Of a DNA stretch of 27,672 nucleotides, positions 20,621-27,672 are shown in pieces (the stretch's first letter is position 1; each line of letters begins with the position of its first letter). The DNA is taken from NCBI GenBank assembly GCA_021200395.1, contig JAJQGQ010000054.1, positions 1 through 27,672 of the forward strand, written 5' to 3'. The notes beneath the pieces were generated by a model that searched no databases, was not told where the DNA came from, and worked only from the letters and a program-made list of their open reading frames with translations. The stretch comes from Erysipelotrichaceae bacterium. GTDB lineage: Bacteria; Bacillota_I; Bacilli_A; Erysipelotrichales; Coprobacillaceae. The translations under genes were made by a program, and so were the position numbers.

Positions 20621-21370
20621 TTAATCTTGTTTTGTCATAATCTCATAACCATCGTGAGTAATCACAATAGTATGTTCATAATGTGCCGCCAGGCTTCTAT
20701 CTTTTGTAACTACGCACCAACCGTCACTTAGAGTTTCTGTTTCCATACTTCCTAAATGAGCCATAGGTTCAATAGCTAAGGCCATTCCTGCTTTTAAACG
20801 TGGTCCCTTACCAGCTGCTCCATAATTTGGAACTGTAGGATCTTCATGAACTTCTTGTCCAATCCCATGACCAGTATAATCACGAGGAGTAGAACAGCCA
20901 TTATCTTCAAGATATACCTGCACTGCATGAGATATATCAGATAAACGATTGCCTGGTTTAACCATTGCTAAACCTGCATATAATGCCTCTTCAGTTACCT
21001 TCATGAGTTTTTGTGCATCTGCACTTATATTTCCAACGGCATAAGTCCAAGCACTATCACCATGATAACCTTTATAACAAGCACCAACATCAACTGAAAT
21101 AATATCTCCATCCTTTAATATCCTATTACCTGGAATACCATGTACAACCTCTTCATTAATAGAAGTACACACTGCTCCAGGAAAACCATAGAGATTTAGA
21201 AATGATGGAGTACAACCTTGCCCACGAATAATTTTCTCACAATAATCACTAATTTCCTTTGTTGTAATGCCAGGTTGTATAAAATCTCTAAGTTTCACAT
21301 GAACTAGTCCTACAACTCGTCCAGCTTCCCTCATAAGATCAATCTCACGTTGATCCTTAGTGACAATCAT
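20621..21370 (-). CDS. map: Methionine aminopeptidase, type I
   Basis: 249 residues. It removes the initiator methionine from nascent proteins. The di-metal ligands are Asp94, Asp105, His168, Glu201 and Glu232, with His77 and His175 as the substrate-site histidines. There is no N-terminal zinc-finger extension. It starts inside the adk stop codon (TAATG, one-base overlap), so translation is coupled to adk. Confidence 0.96.
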   Translation of the reverse strand: MIVTKDQREIDLMREAGRVVGLVHVKLRDFIQPGITTKEISDYCEKIIRGQGCTPSFLNLYGFPGAVCTSINEEVVHGIPGNRILKDGDIISVDVGACYKGYHGDSAWTYAVGNISADAQKLMKVTEEALYAGLAMVKPGNRLSDISHAVQVYLEDNGCSTPRDYTGHGIGQEVHEDPTVPNYGAAGKGPRLKAGMALAIEPMAHLGSMETETLSDGWCVVTKDRSLAAHYEHTIVITHDGYEIMTKQD

Positions 21371-22017
21371 TATTTATCCTCCAGGCATTTTTCAATGTCT
21401 TTGAAGACGTCATCCATAGATTGGTCACCATCAACATTAATAAGTTGTCCTTTCTTCGTATAATAATCAATCAAAGGTTTTGTTTGTTCATCATACGTAT
21501 TTAATCTAACTTGAACAGCTTCTTCACTTTCATCTTCTCTTTGATATAATTCACCGCCACAGTTATCACAGATACCTTCTGTTTTAGGTGGATTATAAAC
21601 AATATGGAATGTTGAACCACATTGTTTGCATGTTCTTCTGCCAGATAATCTAGCAATTAATTTTTCAGTAGGAATATCTAAATTAATAACTGCATCAATT
21701 TTAAAATTCAATTCCTTTGCCATATTCACTAGCTCATCAGCTTGTTGAATTGATCTAGGAAATCCATCTAAAATAAATCCATTTTCAAAAGTATTTTCAC
21801 TTATATATTCCTTAACCATTTGAATAGTAACTTCATCTGGTACAAGAAGCCCCTTCTGCATAAATCCTTGAGCAGTAACACCTAAAGGTGTTTGTTCACG
21901 TAAAGCTTTTCTAAATAAGTCTCCTGTTGATATTTGTACCAAGCCATACTTTTCTACTAATCTTGCAGCTTGAGTCCCCTTACCAGCTCCAGGAGGGCCC
22001 ATTAAAATAATGTTCAT
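21370..22017 (-). CDS. adk: Adenylate kinase, zinc-lid type
   Basis: 215 residues. P-loop GPPGAGKGTQ (7-16), AMP-site motif DGFPRS (84-89), and a long LID domain with four cysteines (130, 133, 150, 153) that bind structural zinc, as in Gram-positive enzymes. It balances AMP, ADP and ATP. It is situated between secY and map, the usual position. Confidence 0.97.
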   Translation of the reverse strand: MNIILMGPPGAGKGTQAARLVEKYGLVQISTGDLFRKALREQTPLGVTAQGFMQKGLLVPDEVTIQMVKEYISENTFENGFILDGFPRSIQQADELVNMAKELNFKIDAVINLDIPTEKLIARLSGRRTCKQCGSTFHIVYNPPKTEGICDNCGGELYQREDESEEAVQVRLNTYDEQTKPLIDYYTKKGQLINVDGDQSMDDVFKDIEKCLEDK

Positions 22018-22035
22018 AATTACACTCCCTGTTTA

Positions 22036-23337
22036 CTATTTTCTTATATAACCATGATACTCTTTTCGAGTAACCAAAGTTTTAATTTGTTTCGTTGTTT
22101 CCAACGCTACACCTGTAATGATAATCAAACCAGTACCACCTAATGAAATTGAAGCATTCTCTGTTAACTCCCAAACAACAGGAGTAATAATTGGAATAGC
22201 AGCAATAATCACTAAGAATAAAGCACCACAAACAGTAACACGATTTAAGACACGACTAATATAATTTTGTGTATCTTTACCAGTTCTAACACCAGGAATA
22301 GATCCGCCATTTTTCTTTAAATCATCTGATATCTTTTCTGCATCAATTTGTAAATTAGAATAGAAGAATGCAAATAAGACAATCATAATGATATATAAGC
22401 AGAATCCTACAGGTTCCTGATAATTCAGAATTGAATCAATCATCTCTGTAATATCACTTGACTCCATGAAACTAATAACAGTTCTTGGTGCAGCTAATAC
22501 TGAAGCTGCAAAGATAACAGGTAATACCCCAGAACTATTAATTTTAATAGGCATATGTGTTTGTTCTCTTGTACGCATAACAGTATTTGAACTTGACGCA
22601 TAAATAATTGGTATCTTACGTGTTGCCCCTTCATTGAAGACAACAAATATAACAATTGCCAGATAAACTATGACAAATAAAATAAACCATAAAATACCTA
22701 GAATCATAGTTGTTGTACCTTCATCAAATGATACTAAAGATGTAAATGTACTAATAAAATTTTGTGGTAAGTTTGAAACAATACCTGTAAAGATCAGCAA
22801 TGATGTACCGTTACCAACACCTTTTTCAGTAATTTGATCACCAATCCACATTGCTAACATACTACCTGCTACCATAACTAAGACAACATAAGCATAATTC
22901 ATCCATGATGAAGATTCTAATATACCATAACCTTTATCAAAAGCATATGTTAGTGAAGTTCCTTGTATAATAGCTAAGACCAATGTTACATAACGTGTAA
23001 CTTTGTCTTTTTTCTTTTTTCCTGTATTTCCTTCTTTTTGCCATTGAGTCAAAATAGGAATAACATCCATTGATAATAATTCAATGATAATTGATGCAGT
23101 GATATATGGAGAAACACCCAATGAAAACAATGAGAATTGTTCCAACATACCACCACCAAGCATGCTTATAATACTTAATATTCCACCACTAGAAGTACTA
23201 GAACTAATCACACTGGCATCAATACCAGGAACAGTGACTGCTGCTCCTAAACGGAATACAAACAGCATACCTAATGTAAAAACGATTCTTTGACGTAGCT
23301 CCCCTTTTTTAAAAACAGTTCTAAAAAAGTCTAACAT
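22036..23337 (-). CDS. secY: Protein translocase subunit SecY
   Basis: 433 residues with ten predicted membrane helices, the channel core of the Sec translocon. Visible motifs: FRLGAAVTVPGID in helix 1, the plug and lateral gate helices around SPYITASIIIELL, and the GVLPVIFAASV and EKISDDLKKNGGSIPGVRTG segments in the C-terminal half, the latter being the SecA/ribosome-contacting cytoplasmic loop. It starts one base after the rplO stop codon, with GAGGTGAT as ribosome binding site within the end of rplO. Confidence 0.97.
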   Translation of the reverse strand: MLDFFRTVFKKGELRQRIVFTLGMLFVFRLGAAVTVPGIDASVISSSTSSGGILSIISMLGGGMLEQFSLFSLGVSPYITASIIIELLSMDVIPILTQWQKEGNTGKKKKDKVTRYVTLVLAIIQGTSLTYAFDKGYGILESSSWMNYAYVVLVMVAGSMLAMWIGDQITEKGVGNGTSLLIFTGIVSNLPQNFISTFTSLVSFDEGTTTMILGILWFILFVIVYLAIVIFVVFNEGATRKIPIIYASSSNTVMRTREQTHMPIKINSSGVLPVIFAASVLAAPRTVISFMESSDITEMIDSILNYQEPVGFCLYIIMIVLFAFFYSNLQIDAEKISDDLKKNGGSIPGVRTGKDTQNYISRVLNRVTVCGALFLVIIAAIPIITPVVWELTENASISLGGTGLIIITGVALETTKQIKTLVTRKEYHGYIRK

Positions 23338-23338
23338 C

Positions 23339-23779
23339 TTAAATCACCTCAGTTGTTCCACCTGCAGCTTCAATAGCAGCAACAGCTGATTTAGAGAATT
23401 TTTTAGCTTTTACTGTCAAGGCAACATTTAATTCACCATTACCTAATACTTTTAAGCCATCCAATTCTTTTTTGATTAAACCACATTCTTTTAATGCAGC
23501 TAAATCTACCACACTACCTGCCTCAAATCTATTTAAATCTTCAATATTAATGATTGCATATTCAATTCTATTGACATTGGTGAAACCACGCTTTGGAATA
23601 CGCATGAATAATGGTGTTTGTCCACCTTCAAATCCTGGTTTCTTTCCTCCACCAGATCTTGAGTTTTGACCTTTTTGTCCTCTACCAGATGTCTTTCCAT
23701 GACCAGAACCTGTTCCACGACCAACACGCTTTCTAGCTTTACGTGCACCTTCTGTGTATTGTAAATCATGTAGCTTCAT
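23339..23779 (-). CDS. rplO: 50S ribosomal protein L15
   Basis: 146 residues. The N-terminal RKRVGRGTGSGHGKTSGRGQKGQ is the Gly/Arg-rich extension that threads into 23S rRNA, followed by GFEGGQTPLFMRIPKRGF and a C-terminal AIEAAGG motif. Order rpmD-rplO-secY is standard. Confidence 0.97.
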   Translation of the reverse strand: MKLHDLQYTEGARKARKRVGRGTGSGHGKTSGRGQKGQNSRSGGGKKPGFEGGQTPLFMRIPKRGFTNVNRIEYAIINIEDLNRFEAGSVVDLAALKECGLIKKELDGLKVLGNGELNVALTVKAKKFSKSAVAAIEAAGGTTEVI

Positions 23780-23790
23780 GTTTACACCTC

Positions 23791-23979
23791 CTATTTCACT
23801 TCTTCAACTGTTACTAAATGTGCAACAGTTTTAATCATACCTTGAATACTAGCACTGTTGTTTTTTTCAACAGATTTATTCATTTTTGTTAAACCTAACG
23901 CTTTAAGAGTAGCCTTTTGATTCTTTTTTGCACCAATAGGGCTTTTTGTTAGCGTAATGATAACTTTATTGTCTGCCAT
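23791..23979 (-). CDS. rpmD: 50S ribosomal protein L30
   Basis: 62 residues, the short bacterial form. ITLTKSPIGAKKNQKATLKALGL is characteristic, with IQGMIKTVAHLVTVEE at the end. It lies between rpsE and rplO with short spacers. Confidence 0.95.
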   Translation of the reverse strand: MADNKVIITLTKSPIGAKKNQKATLKALGLTKMNKSVEKNNSASIQGMIKTVAHLVTVEEVK

Positions 23980-23992
23980 TTCTTACGCCCTC

Positions 23993-24556
23993 CTATCCGT
24001 AAATTTCTTCTACTGTTTTATCTCTTAATTCTGCTACTTGTTGAGCAGTCTTTAAAGATTTCAATCCTTCCATTGTTGCACGAACCATGTTGATCTTTGT
24101 TCTTGAACCTAATGATTTAGATAAAATATCAGTATATCCAGCTAATTCAACAACAGCACGAACTGGACCACCTGCAATAATACCAGTACCTTCACTGGCA
24201 GGTTTTAAATAAACATGTCCTGATCCATAAATACCATTGACATCATGAGGAATAGTACCATGAAGAATTGGTACATTAATGATATTTTTCTTAGCTGCAT
24301 CAGATGCTTTTCTAATAGCATCAGGTACTTCATTAGCTTTACCAGTTCCGAATCCAACACGACCCTTTTTATCACCAACAACAACTAAAGCTGCAAAACG
24401 CATCTTACGACCACCTTTAACAACCTTAGTAACACGATTAATGGTAACCACACGTTCTTCAAATTCTTTTTCTACTCTAGGTCTATTTCTTCTTTGACCT
24501 TTTCTACGAGAATTTCTTCTTGGCCCATTATTTTCTCTTGGTTTACGTTGATCCAT
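23993..24556 (-). CDS. rpsE: 30S ribosomal protein S5 with Arg-rich N-terminal extension
   Basis: 187 residues against about 166 in Bacillus. The core is typical: ERVVTINRVTKVVKGGRKMRFAALVVVGD, GFGTGKANEVPDAIRKA, and KPASEGTGIIAGGPVRAVVELAG. The first 30 or so residues are a low-complexity stretch dominated by Arg, Asn, Pro and Lys, about 21 residues longer than in Bacillus. The start has a GGAGGTTAAGTA ribosome binding site, so the extension is translated. Similar basic tails occur in Mollicutes and relatives. Core residues that affect decoding accuracy are unchanged as far as I can see. Confidence 0.96.
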   Translation of the reverse strand: MDQRKPRENNGPRRNSRRKGQRRNRPRVEKEFEERVVTINRVTKVVKGGRKMRFAALVVVGDKKGRVGFGTGKANEVPDAIRKASDAAKKNIINVPILHGTIPHDVNGIYGSGHVYLKPASEGTGIIAGGPVRAVVELAGYTDILSKSLGSRTKINMVRATMEGLKSLKTAQQVAELRDKTVEEIYG

Positions 24557-24569
24557 TACTTAACCTCCA

Positions 24570-24926
24570 TTAGAATTTTAATCCAGCTTCTCTAGCAGCT
24601 TCAGCTAGAGCTTTCACACGACCATGATAGATATATCCACCACGATCAAATACGACATTTTCAATATTTTTTGCGATAGCTCTCTTTGCAAGTTCTTCTC
24701 CAACTTGTTTAGCAGCTTCAACATTACCACCGTTAGCAAGTTTCATATCAACTGATGAACAAGATACTAAAGTTGTACCTTTTGTATCATCAATAATTTG
24801 AGCATGGATATGAGAGCTTGAACGGAATACATTTAAACGTGGACGTTCACTAGTGCCACTAACCTTCAAGCGAACTCTAGCATGACGTTTCTTACGTAAA
24901 TCGTTTCTTGACATAGTTTTAGCCAT
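24570..24926 (-). CDS. rplR: 50S ribosomal protein L18
   Basis: 118 residues. RLKVSGTSERPRLNVFRSSSHIHAQIIDD and FDRGGYIYHGRVKALAEAAREAGL are diagnostic. L18 binds 5S rRNA with L5. Spacing to rpsE is 13 bases. Confidence 0.97.
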   Translation of the reverse strand: MAKTMSRNDLRKKRHARVRLKVSGTSERPRLNVFRSSSHIHAQIIDDTKGTTLVSCSSVDMKLANGGNVEAAKQVGEELAKRAIAKNIENVVFDRGGYIYHGRVKALAEAAREAGLKF

Positions 24927-24954
24927 GATTAATAGCTCCTTCCTTATTTTTTAA

Positions 24955-25500
24955 CTACTTCTTACCAGCAGTTTTACCTTCTTTTCTAATAATTCTTTCA
25001 TCAGTGTATTTGATACCTTTTCCTTTATAAGGTTCAGGTTTCTTGACAGCTCTAATTCTAGCTGCAATTTCACCAACACGTTCTTTAGAAATACCAGAAA
25101 CTTTGATTGTTGTTTGATTTGGTGTTTCAATCTTAACGCCTTCTTCTCCTTCAATTTCAACTTGATGAGAATAACCAACATTTAAGACTAACTTATTGCC
25201 TTTCATTTGAGCACGATAACCAATACCAACAATTTCCAATGTTTTTTCGTATCCATTATGTACACCTTCGATCATATTAGCTAATAATGCACGAGTTGTA
25301 CCATGTAATTGTTTCACTGACTTTTGTTCGCTAGTTCTGCTTACTTTTATTTCATTACCATTCATATCAATATTGATTAATGGTGAAAATTGTCTAACTA
25401 AAGTCCCTTTAGCACCTGTAACTGTAACAGTATTGTCATCTGCAATTTCAACTTTTACACCTTCAGGTACGATAATCATCTTATTACCGACACGAGACAT
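24955..25500 (-). CDS. rplF: 50S ribosomal protein L6
   Basis: 181 residues from the ATG at 25498-25500, which has GGAGGTGT at the right distance; a GTG three codons earlier lies within that site. MSRVGNKMIIVPEGV, the internal duplicated beta domains, the GYEKTLEIVGIGYRAQ segment and the KPEPYKGKGIKY motif identify L6. It lies near the sarcin-ricin loop. Confidence 0.97.
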   Translation of the reverse strand: MSRVGNKMIIVPEGVKVEIADDNTVTVTGAKGTLVRQFSPLINIDMNGNEIKVSRTSEQKSVKQLHGTTRALLANMIEGVHNGYEKTLEIVGIGYRAQMKGNKLVLNVGYSHQVEIEGEEGVKIETPNQTTIKVSGISKERVGEIAARIRAVKKPEPYKGKGIKYTDERIIRKEGKTAGKK

Positions 25501-25527
25501 CAGTAACACCTCCGCTTTCTTTATTTT

Positions 25528-25920
25528 TTACCAAACGTATGCTAATACTTCTCCACCGATATGTTTAGCTCTTGCTTCTTTATCAGTCATTAATCCTTGA
25601 GAAGTAGATAAAATAACGATTCCTAAACCATTTAATACCTTAGGGATTTCATCTACTTTGGCATATTGACGAAGCCCAGGTTTAGAGACTCTCTTTAATC
25701 CAGAAATGACTCTTTCATTTCCTTTGTATTTTAAAGTGATGACAATATTTTTAATAACGCCTTCACCTTCAATTCTATAATCTTTAATAAATCCTTCATT
25801 CTTCAAGATTTCTGCTAATTCAACTTTTAATCTTGAATGTGGAATAACAACTTCTTCATGACGTTGTTGATTCGCATTACGAATTCTTGTTAACATATCT
25901 GCAATTGGATCTGTTACCAT
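25528..25920 (-). CDS. rpsH: 30S ribosomal protein S8
   Basis: 130 residues. DPIADMLTRIRNANQ at the start and STSQGLMTDKEARAKHIGGEVLAYVW at the end are typical. S8 binds the central domain of 16S rRNA and represses the spc operon in Escherichia coli; whether it does so here is unknown. Confidence 0.97.
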   Translation of the reverse strand: MVTDPIADMLTRIRNANQQRHEEVVIPHSRLKVELAEILKNEGFIKDYRIEGEGVIKNIVITLKYKGNERVISGLKRVSKPGLRQYAKVDEIPKVLNGLGIVILSTSQGLMTDKEARAKHIGGEVLAYVW

Positions 25921-25946
25921 TACAGTGTCCTCCTTCCTTATGGATT

Positions 25947-26132
25947 TTACCAGCTTGATTTTTTAACTCCAGGAATTTCACCTTTATAAGCTAATTCTCT
26001 GAAGCAAATACGGCATAATTTAAACTTGCTCATAACAGCATGTGGACGTCCACAACGTTCGCATCTCGTATATTCGCGAACTTTGTACTTTTGAGGACGA
26101 CTTGCTTTAACTTTCATTGATGTTTTAGCCAT
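25947..26132 (-). CDS. rpsN: 30S ribosomal protein S14, zinc type
   Basis: 61 residues, the short zinc-binding form (type Z) with Cys24, Cys27, Cys40 and Cys43. The tail LAYKGEIPGVKKSSW is diagnostic. It lies between rplE and rpsH, as in Bacillus. Confidence 0.97.
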   Translation of the reverse strand: MAKTSMKVKASRPQKYKVREYTRCERCGRPHAVMSKFKLCRICFRELAYKGEIPGVKKSSW

Positions 26133-26147
26133 TAATTAAAGTCCTCC

Positions 26148-26687
26148 TTACTTATGGAAAGGCATTCCAAGTTCTGTTAAAAGTGCTTTTCCTTCTTCAT
26201 CACTCTTAGCAGTTGTTACGAATACGATATCCATTCCTCTTAATTTATTTACTTTATCAAAATTGATTTCAGGGAAAATTAATTGTTCCTTAACACCTAA
26301 TGTATAATTTCCTCTACCATCAAATGAATTCTTAGGTACACCTCTAAAATCTCTTACTCTTGGTAATGAGATATTAAATAATTTATCCATGAAATCATAC
26401 ATTCTTTCACCACGTAAAGTTACTTTACAACCAATAGCCATACCTTCACGTAATTTAAATCCTGCAATTGATTTTTTAGCTTTTGTAATAACTGGTTTTT
26501 GTCCAGAAATTAATGTTAATTCTTCAACTGCTTCATCTAATAACTTTGAATTATTAACGGCATCACCAACACCAATATTGATAACAACTTTTTCAACAGC
26601 AGGAACTTGCATTATAGAACTATAATTAAATTTATCCATTAATGATTTTTGAATTTCATTAGTATAACGTTCTTTTAGTCGGTTCAT
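26148..26687 (-). CDS. rplE: 50S ribosomal protein L5
   Basis: 179 residues. VVINIGVGDAVNNSKLLDEAV, KPVITKAKKSIAGFKLREGM and RDFRGVPKNSFDGRGNYTLG are family blocks. L5 binds 5S rRNA and contacts the P-site tRNA. Confidence 0.97.
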   Translation of the reverse strand: MNRLKERYTNEIQKSLMDKFNYSSIMQVPAVEKVVINIGVGDAVNNSKLLDEAVEELTLISGQKPVITKAKKSIAGFKLREGMAIGCKVTLRGERMYDFMDKLFNISLPRVRDFRGVPKNSFDGRGNYTLGVKEQLIFPEINFDKVNKLRGMDIVFVTTAKSDEEGKALLTELGMPFHK

Positions 26688-26705
26688 TATTTAACCTCCT
26701 TCCAA

Positions 26706-27032
26706 TTACTTCTTTTTCTTTTTGTCAATTGCTTGACCTGTTTTTTTATTAATGCGGTATTTCTTACCTTCTTCATTAAAAGCATAACCAATCTTTACTG
26801 GTGCTTTTGCTTTAGAATCATAGTAAGCAACATTAGATATAGCTAATGGAGCTTCTCTTTGAATAATACCACCATCAGGATCCATTTGTGTAGGTTTAAC
26901 GTGTTTTGTAACCATATTAACACCTTCAACAATGACTCTATTTTCTTTTCTTAAGATTTGAACTATTTCACCAGTTCTACCTTTATCTTTACCAGCAATA
27001 ACAATTACTGTATCACCAACACGTAATTTCAT
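26706..27032 (-). CDS. rplX: 50S ribosomal protein L24
   Basis: 108 residues with the N-terminal KOW motif (GDTVIVIAGKDKGRTGEIV). The KHVKPTQMDPDGGIIQREAPLAISNV segment is typical. The C-terminus is rich in Lys. L24 starts 50S assembly near the tunnel exit. Confidence 0.97.
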   Translation of the reverse strand: MKLRVGDTVIVIAGKDKGRTGEIVQILRKENRVIVEGVNMVTKHVKPTQMDPDGGIIQREAPLAISNVAYYDSKAKAPVKIGYAFNEEGKKYRINKKTGQAIDKKKKK

Positions 27033-27046
27033 CTTCTCGTCTCCTC

Positions 27047-27415
27047 CTATAATACCTCAGGAGCTAATGATACGATTTTCATGAAATCTGCATCTCTTAA
27101 CTCTCTAGCTACCGGTCCAAAGATACGTGTTCCTCTAGGTGAATTATCATCTTTGATCAATACACATGCATTATCATCAAATTTAATGTAAGAGCCATTA
27201 TCACGGCGAACGCCATATTTTGTTCTCACGATAACTGCCTTAACGACATCACCTTTTTTAACTGTACCACCTGGAGTGGCTTGTTTCACTGTAACAACAA
27301 CAATGTCACCGATGCTACTTGTTTTTCTATTTGAACCACCAAGGTTTCTAATAACTAGTACTTCTTTTGCTCCTGTATTGTCAGCAACTTTTAATCTGGT
27401 TTCATTTTGGATCAT
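27047..27415 (-). CDS. rplN: 50S ribosomal protein L14
   Basis: 122 residues, the exact usual length. MIQNETRLKVADNTGAKEVLVIRNLGG and FGPVARELRDADFMKIVSLAPEVL match the consensus. The ribosome binding site AAAGGAGGTCACTTC is strong. Confidence 0.97.
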   Translation of the reverse strand: MIQNETRLKVADNTGAKEVLVIRNLGGSNRKTSSIGDIVVVTVKQATPGGTVKKGDVVKAVIVRTKYGVRRDNGSYIKFDDNACVLIKDDNSPRGTRIFGPVARELRDADFMKIVSLAPEVL

Positions 27416-27443
27416 TGAAGTGACCTCCTTTCAGATTTTAAAA

Positions 27444-27672
27444 TTAAACTATTTCAGCTTTTTTAACAATTTCTACTAAACGGAAACGTTTAGTTGCTGA
27501 TAATGGACGTGTTGCCATAATCTTAACAACATCACCATCTCTAGCAATATTTTCTTCATCATGAGCCTTAAACTTTTTAGAAGATTTTACACGTTTTCCG
27601 TATAATTTATGTTTAACGTCAGATTCTACTAAAACAGTAATAGTTTTATCCATCTTTGTAGAAATAACTGTT
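27444..27672 (-). CDS. rpsQ: 30S ribosomal protein S17, 5' end cut by window edge
   Basis: The reading frame stays open to the right edge: before the internal Met at 27651-27653 the residues TVISTK are encoded, which belong to the normal S17 N-terminus (VVxSxKMDKTITV). So that Met is internal and roughly ten residues plus the true start lie outside. LYGKRVKSSKKFKAHDEEN and TRPLSATKRFRLVEIVKKA are diagnostic. rpmC (L29) and rplP are expected upstream. Confidence 0.95.
   Translation of the reverse strand, partial: TVISTKMDKTITVLVESDVKHKLYGKRVKSSKKFKAHDEENIARDGDVVKIMATRPLSATKRFRLVEIVKKAEIV

Noticed and set aside
24951..25181. A second reading frame on the same strand within rplF.
   Set aside because: The L6 frame is clearly the coding one; the other is low-complexity Lys/Leu and has no start signal.
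20242..27672. Looking for unusual insertions in the spc operon.
   Set aside because: Gene order, spacing and lengths are standard apart from the S5 extension; short gaps hold only ribosome binding sites.
1..27672. CRISPR arrays, tandem repeats or prophage genes.
   Set aside because: No regularly spaced direct repeats or phage-like genes were seen on reading the window.

Overview
The window is an AT-rich chromosomal segment of a low-GC Gram-positive bacterium (Bacillota). The evidence is the Bacillus-like ribosomal gene order, a zinc-type S14, a zinc-lid adenylate kinase, L31 with four cysteines, and AAGGAGGTGAT-like ribosome binding sites. The gene complement would suit the Erysipelotrichia/Coprobacillaceae, but I cannot fix the genus from sequence alone. 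Apart from one tRNA, an ABC-F ATPase and an ammonium transporter on the plus strand, everything is on the minus strand.

Left part (1-3700). The edge cuts an IS200/IS605-type element: the start of tnpA and its terminal hairpin lie just beyond the rpmE terminator. Next come rpmE (L31) and a MurA paralogue, a pairing that resembles the murZ/murAB-rho-rpmE neighbourhood of Bacillus but without rho. A plus-strand tRNA-Glu(CUC)-like gene with an irregular acceptor stem follows. It shares a bidirectional terminator with a two-gene unit made of a metallophosphatase with an SH3-like tail and a small helical protein of unknown function.

Metabolic part (3687-11990). An acn-icd-gntR operon encodes the citrate-to-2-oxoglutarate branch plus an FCD-type GntR regulator. 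A perfect 14-bp palindrome overlapping the -10 region of its promoter is a plausible operator. No citrate synthase is present in the window. murI (D-glutamate for peptidoglycan) follows, divergent from an ABC-F translation-factor-type ATPase. Then comes an Amt ammonium transporter fused to a C-terminal PII domain, driven by a fully consensus promoter with a cre-like site upstream. The 2-oxoglutarate made by acn-icd is both the acceptor for ammonium assimilation and the classical PII effector, so these loci could be functionally linked; that link is inference.

Right part (12000-27672). This is the spc/alpha ribosomal region: rpsQ (cut by the right edge), rplN, rplX, rplE, rpsN, rpsH, rplF, rplR, rpsE, rpmD, rplO, secY, adk, map, infA, rpmJ, rpsM, rpsK, rpoA and rplQ, ending in a terminator. 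Downstream lie an RpiR-type regulator with its own promoter, the ECF transporter module ecfA1-ecfA2-ecfT, truA, a PHP-family phosphatase, and rplM-rpsI behind a structured leader resembling the L13 leader. The rpiR and PHP genes are insertions into an order that is otherwise standard in Bacillota (rplQ-ecfA1-ecfA2-ecfT-truA-rplM-rpsI).

I see no CRISPR array, prophage or obvious defence island. The most unusual items are the odd tRNA, the Amt-PII fusion lacking the Tyr51 equivalent, the GntR operator, the SH3-tailed phosphatase unit and the IS boundary. No gene-free stretch exceeds about 235 bases.
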